From assembly GCA_025454875.1 (NCBI GenBank), contig JALONP010000001.1:62001-126000 (forward strand): a DNA stretch of 64,000 bases. Direction: 5' to 3'. Under the pieces are notes generated by a model. That model made no database searches. It had not been told where the DNA came from and saw only the letters and a program-made list of their open reading frames with translations. Below, in pieces: positions 50,628 through 60,123 of this stretch; positions within the stretch are counted from its first letter, which is position 1, and every line of letters starts with the position of its first letter. The stretch comes from Bacteroidia bacterium. GTDB lineage: Bacteria > Bacteroidota > Bacteroidia > UKL13-3. The position numbers and the translations under genes are program-made.

Positions 50628-51614
50628 TTAATGCACGATTTGAATTTTACGGGTTACAAGTCCTTTGGCATTGCTAATTTCAAGAAAGTATATCCCGCTT
50701 TTGAATTCAATTGTGGAAAGCTGCAATTGTTTCTGAAATTGCTGAGTGTAAATTTTTCTACCACTCAGATCATACAACGCAATTTGCGTTTCCATCATTT
50801 CTTCAAGTGCAATATTTAAGAGGCTTGCTGCGGGATTTGGAAAGACCATTACAGTAAGATCTTTGTTACGGGTATTTAAACTTGTAGGGGTGGTTAATTT
50901 AGCCGTCCGTGAACTTTGAACGGCCTGTTTGTTTTGATTTGTTACCGTAATGATTGCATACATTTCAGCCAAATTCCATATTGGATCAATCGCCACCTTA
51001 CGCTCAAAAAGGATAGAATCGTTGTTGGCAGGGCAAATAAAACTTTCACCACTCATTGAAAACAATCCTTTTCTAAACACATCATGGTGTGTTTGCTCAC
51101 CATTAGGAGCAGCATATGGAAGCTCTTCCTCAACCAAAAAGCCCGCTACCAACAAGTTTGATAATCCATGAGATGTGACTGCCTTTACAATGGCACGAAC
51201 TATAATCGAATCACCTGCTTTGGTAATACTCGTTACTATATCAATTGGGGTGGTATTGTTTACATAACTACTAAATAAGTTTGAGGAACTATAATCAACT
51301 CCTGTTCCGATTGTATTTCCTTGAATTACAATCCGAGGTGTGCTGCCGTAAACACCGTAATAATTTGTTCTAGCATCGTTTTCAACCTTATTGTGTTGGT
51401 TCAAAATACAGGCACTGTAAGGTGCACTTGGGTGAAAAGCAATATGCAATACAGACGGTTGTTGTGTGCCAATATTTTGATACAAACCAGGGTTTCGTGA
51501 AGCACAAACACTGCATCTGGTATTGGTAAAATGTTCAATGAGCACCGTTTGAGGTACTTGGCTAATGGTGTTTAATGAAACAAGTATAGCAATGAGTGTG
51601 AGTGTTTTTTTCAT
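50628..51614 (-). CDS. Omp28-like surface protein with T9SS sorting domain
   Basis: A 328-residue exported protein: signal peptide (MKKTLTLIAILVSLNTISQ), then a thioredoxin-like Omp28 domain with the CxxC motif EHFTNTRCSVCASRNP (Cys34, Cys37) and YYGVYGSTPRIVIQGN. The C-terminus (VMVFPNPAASLLNIAL to FKSGIYFLEI) is a T9SS type A sorting domain. The CxxC suggests thiol-disulfide chemistry at the cell surface. It lies 2 bp after the YHS-domain gene in the ECF-sigma operon. Confidence 0.82.
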   Translation of the reverse strand: MKKTLTLIAILVSLNTISQVPQTVLIEHFTNTRCSVCASRNPGLYQNIGTQQPSVLHIAFHPSAPYSACILNQHNKVENDARTNYYGVYGSTPRIVIQGNTIGTGVDYSSSNLFSSYVNNTTPIDIVTSITKAGDSIIVRAIVKAVTSHGLSNLLVAGFLVEEELPYAAPNGEQTHHDVFRKGLFSMSGESFICPANNDSILFERKVAIDPIWNLAEMYAIITVTNQNKQAVQSSRTAKLTTPTSLNTRNKDLTVMVFPNPAASLLNIALEEMMETQIALYDLSGRKIYTQQFQKQLQLSTIEFKSGIYFLEISNAKGLVTRKIQIVH

Positions 51615-51616
51615 CT

Positions 51617-52087
51617 TTATTGCTTAATTATTTTAGCCCAGTTTTTATCTGCTAATGGTTTTAGCTCACTTTCTTTTTCGTTCCATTTGTTCAATGTATT
51701 GTTAATGATGCTGTAATAAAAAAGGTTGAGTTTACCATCCACAATCTTGTATTTAAGCGGGTCTACCTCCACTTTTTCGCCATACTGTCCCATTGCGTAA
51801 GCGCACCAACCTCCATAAGTAGGTTCGTATTTTGTAGGGTTTAGCTTGAACGTTTGAAGATTTTGCTGACTTGCAAATAGATACTTTACGCCATTGTAGT
51901 AGAGGTAAATGTCGGATTTTCCTTTTATTGGTGAACTCGTAAAGTAACTTACAGGGTCATACCCTTGAATTGCCAAACCAGAAGATTCAATGTTAAAATG
52001 TTTTTTTCGCGTAGCAAAGTCTTGCTGAGCATAAGCGTTGGCGAATGTTGCAAGCGTTAGGTAAAAAAGCAAGATTGGTTTCATCAT
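51617..52087 (-). CDS. YHS-domain exported protein
   Basis: A 156-residue protein with a signal peptide (MMKPILLFYLTLATFANAYAQ) and a YHS-like domain: IQGYDPVSYFTSSPIKGKSDI, KYLFASQQNLQTFKLNPTKYEP and YGGWCAYAMGQYGEKVEVDP. YHS domains are often linked to metals, especially copper. It follows the anti-sigma gene by 47 bp and precedes the Omp28-like gene by 2 bp. Confidence 0.85.
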   Translation of the reverse strand: MMKPILLFYLTLATFANAYAQQDFATRKKHFNIESSGLAIQGYDPVSYFTSSPIKGKSDIYLYYNGVKYLFASQQNLQTFKLNPTKYEPTYGGWCAYAMGQYGEKVEVDPLKYKIVDGKLNLFYYSIINNTLNKWNEKESELKPLADKNWAKIIKQ

Positions 52088-52134
52088 TATTAATTTTGTT
52101 TAATTAGACGTAAACAATCTTGAAGCCTTACAAA

Positions 52135-52401
52135 TTATTTTCGAAATATTTTTTTGAGCACTTTCTCTTGCAACTCTGTTTCGTTTATCTCAGGTTCGTT
52201 CTCTATTCCTAAAGCTAGTTGTTTGATAACTATTTCGGCTTTATTACTAAAGGCTGCATACATATTGCAAGCAGTGCACATTTTTAAATGTTGATTAAGC
52301 CTTGCGCGTTCAAGTAAACTAAGCTGAATGGTATTCCCTTTTTCAATGGCTTCGGTTGCCTGTTTACAAGATAAAAATAGAAGTCGGTTTAAGTGATTCA
52401 T
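52135..52401 (-). CDS. Anti-sigma factor with zinc-finger motif
   Basis: From the ATG at 52401 the protein has 88 residues, with the zinc-binding motif HLKMCTACN (His-x3-Cys-x2-Cys) and an upstream Cys in FLSCKQATE, as in ZAS-type anti-sigma factors. There is no transmembrane helix, so it is cytoplasmic. It starts 2 bp after the ECF sigma stop. An apparent longer start at 52419 would use TTG. Confidence 0.85.
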   Translation of the reverse strand: MNHLNRLLFLSCKQATEAIEKGNTIQLSLLERARLNQHLKMCTACNMYAAFSNKAEIVIKQLALGIENEPEINETELQEKVLKKIFRK

Positions 52402-52403
52402 TG

Positions 52404-52979
52404 TTATTGTTTGAACCAATTGTTCTCAATGCATTGCTTGAGAAGCAACTTGCTCCTGTGAAGAATTTGCCAATAATTAGACGGAGTAATGTCTAATTCC
52501 TTACAAATTGCTTTTGAATCTTTTTCGAGTATGTATTTTGCCTTTACGCTTGATTGCCAACGTTCTGGTAATTTGGCCAAGCACTCTTTAAAAACGCGTA
52601 TAAACTCTGGACTATCCAGCAAATGCGGCTCTGTTGCTTCCCAATTTGCAGATTTATATGATTTCCAACCACCCTTTTGGTCAAACAATTCATCCGATTT
52701 TTCCACGATATTGCCATATCCTGTACTTATCTCATGCTGCACTATTGATCGCGCCTTGCTGCGGTAATAATCAATAATTTTCCTATTAAGAATGGCAAGT
52801 AACCATGTTTTGGGACTGCTTTCTGCTTTAAAAGTAGCCAATGAATGATAAGCTGCTAAGAATGTGTCTTGAACAAGGTCTTCGGCTAAAGTTTTATCAG
52901 AGACTTTTTTAAATGCCCAATTGAACATTTCTTTGGTATATTCCTTAACCCACTCTGTAAATAAAGCATCGTTAATCAT
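52404..52979 (-). CDS. ECF-type RNA polymerase sigma factor
   Basis: A 191-residue sigma-70 family protein with region 2 (AEDLVQDTFLAAYHSLATFK, SPKTWLLAILNRKIIDYYR) and region 4 (LPERWQSSVKAKYILEKDSKAICKELDITPSNYWQILHRSKLLLKQCI). It is followed by its anti-sigma gene and then by the YHS, Omp28-like and DoxX genes, which it probably controls, most likely in response to redox or metal stress (inference from cargo). Confidence 0.92.
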   Translation of the reverse strand: MINDALFTEWVKEYTKEMFNWAFKKVSDKTLAEDLVQDTFLAAYHSLATFKAESSPKTWLLAILNRKIIDYYRSKARSIVQHEISTGYGNIVEKSDELFDQKGGWKSYKSANWEATEPHLLDSPEFIRVFKECLAKLPERWQSSVKAKYILEKDSKAICKELDITPSNYWQILHRSKLLLKQCIENNWFKQ

Positions 52980-53063
52980 TCAGGTAAATATATTGACATT
53001 TCGAATAAACAAAATAGTCTTTAAATACAACGCAATCTAAATTGTCAAATTCGCTGTTCTTGA

Positions 53064-53534
53064 TTAATCAAGCCTTTTTGATGTAAAAATGATATGCGTA
53101 AGCAATGGCAATGGTTCTAGTTTGCCTTTTAGTTGAGCCACAATTTGACCTCGGTGATAATACCCATGTGTAACCATATGGGTTAAAATATCCCCAACCT
53201 TCATGCTGCGTTGGCTGCCGTCAATACCCGATGTAAACACAATTTCCTTTTCAAAATCAGCTTCGGTGGTTTGTTGTAAAAACGCGATGGCGTTAGCAAT
53301 TACATTTCTGTACAATTCGAGTGCTTCATCAATGGTGCGTTCTTCAAATGGCTTCAGCATGGATGTTTCTCCCACAATACGGTTAAGCCAATTATGGTGT
53401 GCTGCGGCTATATGCGAAAACAATAGCAACGATCGTGGTTCTGGTTCATTCGCTTGCTTTAGAGCCGAAGCCAATGATTCAGCTATCCATAACTCTGATT
53501 CGAATTGACGTTTAAAATGGGATTGAATACTCAT
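53064..53534 (-). CDS. DinB family protein
   Basis: A 156-residue DinB/YfiT-type protein. The three metal-binding His positions are visible in FSHIAAAHHNWLNRI and HMVTHGYYHRGQI. The length and a C-terminal LPLLTHIIF segment are typical. It is a separate unit from the DinB gene at 49528 and diverges from the YiiX-like gene. Confidence 0.9.
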   Translation of the reverse strand: MSIQSHFKRQFESELWIAESLASALKQANEPEPRSLLLFSHIAAAHHNWLNRIVGETSMLKPFEERTIDEALELYRNVIANAIAFLQQTTEADFEKEIVFTSGIDGSQRSMKVGDILTHMVTHGYYHRGQIVAQLKGKLEPLPLLTHIIFTSKRLD

Positions 53535-53630
53535 GGATTGTGTTAATTACTGCGATACAACATACAACAAAATGGCAATTTCTTCACAAATGGGGTTGTG
53601 ACACCTTCAAAAGTTTACCTATACTTGTGC

Positions 53631-54248
53631 ATGAAGTTTTGGGTAGGTTTATTTACAAGCCTTATTTTACAAGTAGTTTCGGCACAATCATCTAAGCAGT
53701 ACCGTACGGGTGATTTGCTTTTTCAAAACTTGGATTGCGGTGCATTGTGTGATGCCATTGAAACTGTAACCAAAGGAAATGATGGATTATTGTTTTCGCA
53801 TATTGGTTTAGTTGTAGTTGAAAAAGATTCGGTTTGGGTAATAGAAGCCATCGGGCAAAAAGTACAACGAACGCCTTTGGCTACATTTACAAAACGCACC
53901 ACCCACCCAACCTTGCAAGCAAGGCTTAAGCCCGAATATACCTATCTTGTTAAACCAGCGATGGTATTTGCTTTAGCGCAATTAAACACACCTTATGACG
54001 ATGCTTTTTTATACAATAACCAAAAGTACTATTGCTCAGAACTGATTTACGATGCCTTTAAAACAGCCAATAATAATGAGCCTGTGTTTTCTTTGCAACC
54101 CATGACATTTAACGACCCTGCAACCCAAAAACCATTTGCTGCCTGGGTTAATTATTACAAGGAACTGGGCATACCTATACCCGAAGGTGAACCAGGGATT
54201 AATCCGGCCGGAATAGCCCGAAGTTCTTATTTACAATGGATACCTTAA
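53631..54248 (+). CDS. YiiX-type NlpC/P60-like hydrolase
   Basis: From the ATG at 53631 the protein has 205 residues and a signal peptide (MKFWVGLFTSLILQVVSAQ). Motifs of the YiiX/YebB branch are YRTGDLLFQNLD, the catalytic-His region LLFSHIGLVVVE and the catalytic-Cys region YYCSELIYDAF. Such permuted NlpC/P60 enzymes act on peptide or lipid amide/ester bonds; the substrate is unknown. The GTG at 53598 would add 11 residues before the signal peptide and is rejected. Confidence 0.85.
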   Translation: MKFWVGLFTSLILQVVSAQSSKQYRTGDLLFQNLDCGALCDAIETVTKGNDGLLFSHIGLVVVEKDSVWVIEAIGQKVQRTPLATFTKRTTHPTLQARLKPEYTYLVKPAMVFALAQLNTPYDDAFLYNNQKYYCSELIYDAFKTANNNEPVFSLQPMTFNDPATQKPFAAWVNYYKELGIPIPEGEPGINPAGIARSSYLQWIP

Positions 54249-54282
54249 GCAACCTAAATACACGATTAACTGTCTGAATCAT

Positions 54283-55449
54283 ATGCGCATTCTTTTTAAC
54301 ATTTGCTTGTTTACCCTTTTATTTACCAACGTAAACGCACAACAAATTGCTTGTGTAGATGCGGTAAATGCTGTTTCAAACGACACATTGCTTTCGTTTA
54401 TGCGTATTCTTACTGGACTCGATTCTGTTGCCATTAGTGGACAAAAGCAGGTAATTGAAAGCAGGTTTAAAAACAATCCGGGTAACGTGCAAACAGAAGA
54501 CTATTTGATACAAACATGTATTTCTTATGGTTACCAAATAGAGAATATTCCCTTTAGTGATATAGGTCGTAATATAATTGCCTATAAGCCGGGCGCTATT
54601 AATCCTAAAAAGGCATTTATCATATCTGGTCATTTTGATGCAGTGCCACGCACCCGAGGTGCAGATGATAATGCAAGTGGAACTGCCGCAGTATTGGAAG
54701 CGGCACGTGTGTTAAAAGATATTTCGTTTCCGTACACCATTATTTTTGCCTTTTGGGATGAAGAAGAAGTTGGTTTGGTTGGGAGTCGAAAATTTGCGCC
54801 TGATGGCCCCTTGGGTTATTGGGATGTGCAGTTAATGATGAACCTCGATATGATTGCTTGGGACGGAAACAACGATAGCTTGGCAATGATTCATACGAAA
54901 CCCATTGGCAACTCTATTGCGTATGCTGATTCGTTGGCTTCCATTTGCAAACAATACCAAATTCCGTTAAACCCATTTATACGCAACCCAGGCGAAAGTG
55001 CAACAGATCAAGAAGCATTTTGGGAAAAGGGAGCCACTGCAATTGGCTTAACCGAAGATTATGATTTTGATTTTAGTCCGCATTGGCACCTTCCTTCTGA
55101 TAGCATTCAGAATTGCCACCTACCCTATTTTTACCGAATGGCACGTTTGGCAATTGCCGGTATTTGCGAATTTACCTTGCGCACGCGCTCTGTTTCTGTA
55201 GCTGAATTTCAGGCTAGCAAACCCAGAGCAACGGTTTGGCCTAATCCAAGTAAAAAGGAACTGCATATTGACCACGACCACCAATTTCAACTAAACGAAT
55301 GGCGCATTTACAATTTGCAAGGTGTATTGGTTGATTCGGGTAAAGATGCTTCTACAATTGCAGTTAACCAACTCTTATCGGGCATGTATCTGATAGAAAT
55401 CGATTGGGCAAACAGTGAACTCACCCGTTTAAAATGGGTAAAAGAATAA
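54283..55449 (+). CDS. Secreted M28 family metallopeptidase with T9SS sorting domain
   Basis: A 388-residue aminopeptidase: signal peptide MRILFNICLFTLLFTNVNAQ, then the two-zinc M28 motifs SGHFDAVPRTRGADDNASGTAAV, FWDEEEVGLVGSRKFA, MMNLDMIAWDGN, NPGESATDQEAFWEKG and SPHWHLPSD. The last 75 residues (TVWPNPSKKELHI to LLSGMYLIEI) form a T9SS type A sorting domain. It follows the YiiX-like gene by 34 bp on the same strand and may be co-transcribed. Confidence 0.92.
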   Translation: MRILFNICLFTLLFTNVNAQQIACVDAVNAVSNDTLLSFMRILTGLDSVAISGQKQVIESRFKNNPGNVQTEDYLIQTCISYGYQIENIPFSDIGRNIIAYKPGAINPKKAFIISGHFDAVPRTRGADDNASGTAAVLEAARVLKDISFPYTIIFAFWDEEEVGLVGSRKFAPDGPLGYWDVQLMMNLDMIAWDGNNDSLAMIHTKPIGNSIAYADSLASICKQYQIPLNPFIRNPGESATDQEAFWEKGATAIGLTEDYDFDFSPHWHLPSDSIQNCHLPYFYRMARLAIAGICEFTLRTRSVSVAEFQASKPRATVWPNPSKKELHIDHDHQFQLNEWRIYNLQGVLVDSGKDASTIAVNQLLSGMYLIEIDWANSELTRLKWVKE

Positions 55450-55486
55450 TCTCAATTTCCAATCATTCACTTTACGCTAAATGCCT

Positions 55487-56743
55487 TTAATGGGGCTTTT
55501 GTCTCTGGTTATTATTGGTTTTTGGAGAGTTGTTAAATTTTTTGTTTTTACCGAACGTTCTTTTGCCTTGTGGTTTTGGCATACGTTTTTGTGGTTCATA
55601 AGCAGGTGCCTCTCCTAGCCCTTGTGGCAGTTCGAGTTTGGTAATGTCATTGCCAATCAATTGTTCAATATCGTAAAATCTTCTTGCATCTTTAGGGTTG
55701 ATAAATGTGATGGCAGTACCTGTTGTTTCGGCCCTGGCTGTTCTTCCAATGCGGTGCACGTAATCTTCAGGATCAGGTGGTACATCATAATTTACAACCA
55801 AACCAATACCATCCACATCAATTCCCCTCGATAAAATATCGGTTCCAATTAACATGCGAATATCACGGTTACGAAATGCCCGCATGATTTCTTCACGTTC
55901 AGCTTGCTCCAAGTCGCTGTGAAATGCTTTAATAGGCATTCCATTTCGTTTAAGGTCGCGTTCCAACTCCTTCACTTTGTCTTTTGTGCTCGCAAACAAA
56001 ATGATACTTCCTTCTGTGTGTGTGTTCAAAATCGATTTGAGCAAAGCCATTTTTTGGTTGTCATAAGCCATATAAGCTTGCTGCAAAATACCTTCCGCTG
56101 GCTTACTAATAGCAATATTGATTTGCGCAGGTTCATTTAAAATGCGGTTGGCAAGCTGCCTTATTTTTGGAGGCATGGTTGCGGAAAACAGCAGGGTTTG
56201 CCTTTGTTTGGGCAGGTAATTGATAATGCGCACAATGTCTTCATAAAATCCCATATCCAACATGCGGTCAGCTTCATCTAATATTAAATGTTGAACCGAA
56301 TTCATGTCTACCGAACCACTGCTGGTTAGCATAGCAAGTAACCTTCCTGGAGTTGCAATCACAATATCGGCTCCTTCGCGCATGGCCTTTTGTTGTTGGG
56401 CAAATGCGTTTCCATCATTTCCGCCATAAACACAAATGGAGCTAATGCCAGTAAAATAAGCAAATCCTTCAACTTGTTGGTCAATTTGTTGGGCCAACTC
56501 ACGTGTTGGTGCAATGATTAAGGTATTGAGATTGGAGTTAGCAACCGATGCAATTTTATGCATTACAGGCAATAAATAAGCGGCTGTTTTGCCCGTGCCT
56601 GTTTGGGCGCAAGCAATTAAGTCCTTGCCATCTAATATAACTGGAATCGCTTGTTGTTGTATTGGAGTTGGGGTTTCAAATCCCATTGAATCCAACCCGT
56701 CTTGTAGTTTTTGGTTGAATTGAAAATCAGTAAAATGAGCCAT
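55487..56743 (-). CDS. DEAD-box RNA helicase (RhlE-like)
   Basis: A 418-residue helicase from the ATG at 56743. It has the Q motif FETPTPIQQQAIP, Walker A AQTGTGKT, PTRELAQQ, TPGRLLAML, DEAD in LDEADRMLD, SAT and HRIGRTAR, followed by a basic Asn/Lys/Gln-rich tail (KKFNNSPKTNNNQRQKPH). The tail is typical of RhlE-type proteins that remodel RNA. The longer reading from 56797 overlaps the divergent gene's leader and lacks a helicase-like N-terminus. Confidence 0.93.
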   Translation of the reverse strand: MAHFTDFQFNQKLQDGLDSMGFETPTPIQQQAIPVILDGKDLIACAQTGTGKTAAYLLPVMHKIASVANSNLNTLIIAPTRELAQQIDQQVEGFAYFTGISSICVYGGNDGNAFAQQQKAMREGADIVIATPGRLLAMLTSSGSVDMNSVQHLILDEADRMLDMGFYEDIVRIINYLPKQRQTLLFSATMPPKIRQLANRILNEPAQINIAISKPAEGILQQAYMAYDNQKMALLKSILNTHTEGSIILFASTKDKVKELERDLKRNGMPIKAFHSDLEQAEREEIMRAFRNRDIRMLIGTDILSRGIDVDGIGLVVNYDVPPDPEDYVHRIGRTARAETTGTAITFINPKDARRFYDIEQLIGNDITKLELPQGLGEAPAYEPQKRMPKPQGKRTFGKNKKFNNSPKTNNNQRQKPH

Positions 56744-56807
56744 AAATATAAGTTGCAAGGTACAATAATATACTGGTACATTTATATTGCATTTCAATTA
56801 TCCAATT

Positions 56808-58034
56808 ATGAAAACGCAACAAAACAAAGCATTGGTTTTTATTTTCATCACTATTTTGGTTGATGTAATAGGCCTGGGAGTGATTATTCCAGTGGTTCCT
56901 AAACTCATTGAAGGACTTACAGGAGAAGGTATTAGTGAGGCATCAAGGTATGGAGGTTGGCTTTTGTTTTCGTTTGCCATTACCCAGTTTTTGTTTTCAC
57001 CAATTATGGGTGGATTAAGTGATCGGTTTGGACGTAGGCCAGTTCTTTTGCTTTCATTGTTTGGGCTAGGTATTGATTACGTGTTTCATGCATTTGCACC
57101 TACGCTGGCATGGTTATTTGTAGGAAGGGTGATTGCTGGCTTTTTTGGAGCTAGCTTTACCACGGCAACAGCTTATATTGCTGATATTAGTACCCCTGAA
57201 AAACGTTCACAGAATTTTGGTTTAATTGGTGCGGCTTTTGGGCTCGGATTTATCATAGGTCCGGTAATTGGGGGATTGGCAGGGGCCCATTTTGGGGCAA
57301 GAGCACCTTTTTTTGTTGCAGCAGCGTTGTCGTTTGCCAACGTGCTTTATGGCTTCATTGTTTTACCCGAATCGCTCACTGCTGATCAGCGCAGACCCTT
57401 TGATTGGAAACGTGCAAATCCTATAGGGTCATTGTTACAGCTGCGAAAGTATCCCGTTGTATCAGGGTTGGTGGTTTCGTTGGTATTGATTTACGTGGCC
57501 GCTCATGCGGTACAGAGCAATTGGAGCTTTTATACTATGTACAAGTTTAACTGGGACGAAGCAATGGTGGGTTATTCATTGGGGGTGGTTGGTGTGTTAA
57601 TTGCAGGCGTTCAAGGTGGACTCATCCGAGTGGTTATTCCCAAATTAGGCGAACAACGTTCCATATATATTGGGTTGGCCTTATATGCAGTTGGGTTATT
57701 GTTTTTTGGATTGGCAAGCGCCACTTGGGTAATGTTTGTTTGCTTACTGCCATACTGCCTCGGAGGTATATGTGGCCCAGCATTGCAAGGCATTATTTCG
57801 TCACAAGTTGCGCCTAACGAACAAGGTGAACTGCAAGGTGCGCTTACCAGTTTAATGAGCGTAACATCCATTATTGGGCCTGTATTGATGAATGGCTTGT
57901 TTGCTTATTTCACCTCCGATAAAGCACCTGTGTATTTACCTGGAGCTTCCTTTTTCCTGGCATCAATACTCACAGTTATTAGCCTTGTTTTTTCGTATAA
58001 AATTTTATCGACCCGCTTTCAAAAGCAATCATGA
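56808..58034 (+). CDS. MFS transporter of the TetA/drug:H+ antiporter type
   Basis: A 408-residue, 12-helix major facilitator with motif [15 protein letters not shown] between helices 2 and 3, the early [15 protein letters not shown] of the TetA branch and the [17 protein letters not shown] motif of drug exporters. Residues [12 protein letters not shown] also match this group. The substrate cannot be told. Its stop overlaps the next gene's start (ATGA), so the two are translationally coupled. Confidence 0.9.
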   Translation: MKTQQNKALVFIFITILVDVIGLGVIIPVVPKLIEGLTGEGISEASRYGGWLLFSFAITQFLFSPIMGGLSDRFGRRPVLLLSLFGLGIDYVFHAFAPTLAWLFVGRVIAGFFGASFTTATAYIADISTPEKRSQNFGLIGAAFGLGFIIGPVIGGLAGAHFGARAPFFVAAALSFANVLYGFIVLPESLTADQRRPFDWKRANPIGSLLQLRKYPVVSGLVVSLVLIYVAAHAVQSNWSFYTMYKFNWDEAMVGYSLGVVGVLIAGVQGGLIRVVIPKLGEQRSIYIGLALYAVGLLFFGLASATWVMFVCLLPYCLGGICGPALQGIISSQVAPNEQGELQGALTSLMSVTSIIGPVLMNGLFAYFTSDKAPVYLPGASFFLASILTVISLVFSYKILSTRFQKQS

Positions 58035-59020
58035 TAAGTGATGAACATAGGGCCAAAATGCGGCTTACTGCTTTATGGGCATTAAGTGAAAGTGGATTGG
58101 GAGGAATGATGCACGCATTTAAGATACCGTTTACTGGATTTTTTTTGGGTGGTTTTGCCATTGTTGTAATTACGCTTATTGCACAAGTAAGTAAACATTC
58201 GTTTAAGTCTATTATGCAAGCAACAGCGCTGGTGTTAATGGTAAAAGCAGTTGCAAGTCCGCATGCTCCGCCTATGGCCTATATTGCTGTTGGGTTTCAA
58301 GGGTTGGCGGGAGCGGTATTATATCAGTTCGTTCCTTACCGGTATTTGGCTGCAATCTTATTTGGTGGAGTAGCACTGTTTGAATCAGCTGTTCAAAAGT
58401 TTTTAGTAGCCACGCTCCTATTCGGTAAAAGTATTTGGGAGGCACTTGATACGTTTGTTTCAAGTATTCTTAAAGACCTATCTGTAGTAGCAGATTTTTC
58501 GTTCAGTTTCTGGCTAATAGCTGTGTACACTGCCGGATATACTTTGTGGGGAATGCTGTTAGGTTGGTGGTCGGCAGGGTTGTTTAACCGATTGCAACAA
58601 AACAAAGAAGCAATATTGGCTCAATTCGAAAATACAAGCGTTGGTGCCAGTCCACTCGCTGAAATGCAGAATTCCAAACGTATGAATAAACTGTGGATGA
58701 GCTTGATTGTACTCTGTTTAATTGTACTCGTATTTGCATTAAGCAACCAATTAAACAAAGCCGCATATGCATTTGTTCGAACAATCGCAGCTTTGATGTT
58801 GTTATTTTGGGTGATTACTCCATTGGTGCAATGGTGCGTACAGTATTGGGTTAAACGAAACAAACAAACGGGAGCATTGGTGGTGTTAATGGAACAATTG
58901 CCCGAACTTAAAGGTTATGTGAAGCCTGCGCTCCTATTGGCAAAAAAGCAAACACGCGGATTGGCTATTTATCCCAAGTTTATTCAAAACTTACTCATCC
59001 TCACGCTTTATGCCAAGTAA
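58031..59020 (+). CDS. Polytopic membrane protein coupled to the NTPase-MobA fusion
   Basis: A 329-residue protein. Residues 1-200 contain five or six hydrophobic helices with motifs [26 protein letters not shown] and [22 protein letters not shown], reminiscent of small-molecule uptake (ECF S-component-like) proteins. A second membrane part (residues 220-285, [13 protein letters not shown] and [17 protein letters not shown]) leads into a soluble tail. I cannot name the family. It overlaps MFS by 4 bp and the next gene by 11 bp, so all three are made together. Confidence 0.6.
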   Translation: MISDEHRAKMRLTALWALSESGLGGMMHAFKIPFTGFFLGGFAIVVITLIAQVSKHSFKSIMQATALVLMVKAVASPHAPPMAYIAVGFQGLAGAVLYQFVPYRYLAAILFGGVALFESAVQKFLVATLLFGKSIWEALDTFVSSILKDLSVVADFSFSFWLIAVYTAGYTLWGMLLGWWSAGLFNRLQQNKEAILAQFENTSVGASPLAEMQNSKRMNKLWMSLIVLCLIVLVFALSNQLNKAAYAFVRTIAALMLLFWVITPLVQWCVQYWVKRNKQTGALVVLMEQLPELKGYVKPALLLAKKQTRGLAIYPKFIQNLLILTLYAK

Positions 59021-60044
59021 CGTTTATATCTACAGCCAACCTATTCAAACAGGCAAAACTTCACGTTTGGTAAAATGGGCAGCACATAATCCGAAAGTTG
59101 GGGGTATTTTAACTCCGGATATTGATGGTAGACGAAAGCTTTACAGTTTAGCGAATCAAACTGTGTGCGATTTTGAGTTAAGTGAAACGGATGAGGGTAT
59201 ACGTATCGGGCGGTTTGTATTTGACGCAAATACTTTTGCCAAAGCACGCCAGTTGTTGCTGCATGATACATTACAACCATTCGAATGGGTAATTGTCGAT
59301 GAGATTGGACGCTTGGAATTGGATCGAAACGAGGGACTGGAACCAGCCCTTTCGCAAATCATTCAACAGCAGTTAAAACATCCAATAAAAACCAAATTGC
59401 TTCTTGTTATTCGTGATTATTTATTGGATCAGGCCATTGCAAAATACCGGTTACAAGATGCCGTTATTTTAGGCAATACTTTTTTTGAGTTGCCGCAAAT
59501 GCCGTTAAAAGGATTGGTTTTGTGTGGTGGTCAAAGTGTCAGAATGGGAAAAGACAAAGCAATGATTACTTACCATGAGTTACCACAATACGCCCATGTT
59601 GCACAAATGCTGAAATCGTTTTGCAGTGATGTAATGCTTTCATGCAATGTACAACAAAAAGAATTATTTAATCAGTACTATAAACTCATTGAAGACAATG
59701 CGACATTTTTGAATGCAGGTCCAATGACTGGATTATTAAGCGCATTTCAACTTCACTCCGATACCGGATTGTTGGTTGTTGGTTGCGATTATCCTTATTT
59801 TACCAAAGCTGACATGAAGGCATTAATGGATACTAGAGATGAACAAACAGATGCTGTATGTTACCACAATGAAGCATCCGGATTTGATGAACCTTTATTG
59901 GCTATTTATGAAAAGCAATGCGCCCCTCTCCTTTTAAAGTTTTACCAAAATGGACAAACTTCCCTTCAGCAATTTTTAAAAACCATTCGTACTAAGCGAA
60001 TAGTAGCTACAAATCCCCAATCACTTGTAAGCGTAGATCGTTAA
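59010..60044 (+). CDS. Fusion of a THEP1-like NTPase and a MobA-type guanylyltransferase
   Basis: A 344-residue two-domain protein. Residues 1-165 resemble the THEP1/NTPase_1 family: P-loop SQPIQTGKTSRL (Gly15-Lys16-Thr17), GGILTPDIDGRRKLYSL and the Walker B VIVDEIGRLEL. Residues 166-344 are MobA-like: LVLCGGQSVRMGKDKA (about 169-184), NAGPMTGLLSAF and VVGCDYPYFTKADM. MobA attaches GMP to molybdopterin to form the bis-MGD cofactor. An fdhD gene 1.4 kb downstream supports a role in molybdoenzyme maturation. The joining of the two domains is unusual. Confidence 0.82.
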   Translation: MPSNVYIYSQPIQTGKTSRLVKWAAHNPKVGGILTPDIDGRRKLYSLANQTVCDFELSETDEGIRIGRFVFDANTFAKARQLLLHDTLQPFEWVIVDEIGRLELDRNEGLEPALSQIIQQQLKHPIKTKLLLVIRDYLLDQAIAKYRLQDAVILGNTFFELPQMPLKGLVLCGGQSVRMGKDKAMITYHELPQYAHVAQMLKSFCSDVMLSCNVQQKELFNQYYKLIEDNATFLNAGPMTGLLSAFQLHSDTGLLVVGCDYPYFTKADMKALMDTRDEQTDAVCYHNEASGFDEPLLAIYEKQCAPLLLKFYQNGQTSLQQFLKTIRTKRIVATNPQSLVSVDR

Positions 60045-60045
60045 A

Positions 60046-60114
60046 TTTATACTGTAAAAATACAAAAGTTTATATTGTGAAAATAAACTTGTATATAATG
60101 TAAAAATAAACTTA
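60046..60114 (+). repeat. Three 23-bp tandem repeats before the DUF4143-type ATPase
   Basis: Three consecutive 23-base units (60046-60068, 60069-60091, 60092-60114) share the pattern TWTAYWNTGTRAAAATAMAMTTR, i.e. TGTAAAAATA-like cores spaced one unit apart. They end 9 bp before the GTG start at 60124 and fill the gap after the NTPase-MobA gene. The regular spacing (about two helical turns) suggests a protein-binding array or operator; function is inferred. Confidence 0.6.
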
Positions 60115-60123
60115 TTTTGAGGT

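Noticed and set aside
60046-60114. Tandem repeats as a short CRISPR array
   Set aside because: The 23-bp units are contiguous with no spacers, imperfect, and there are no cas genes.
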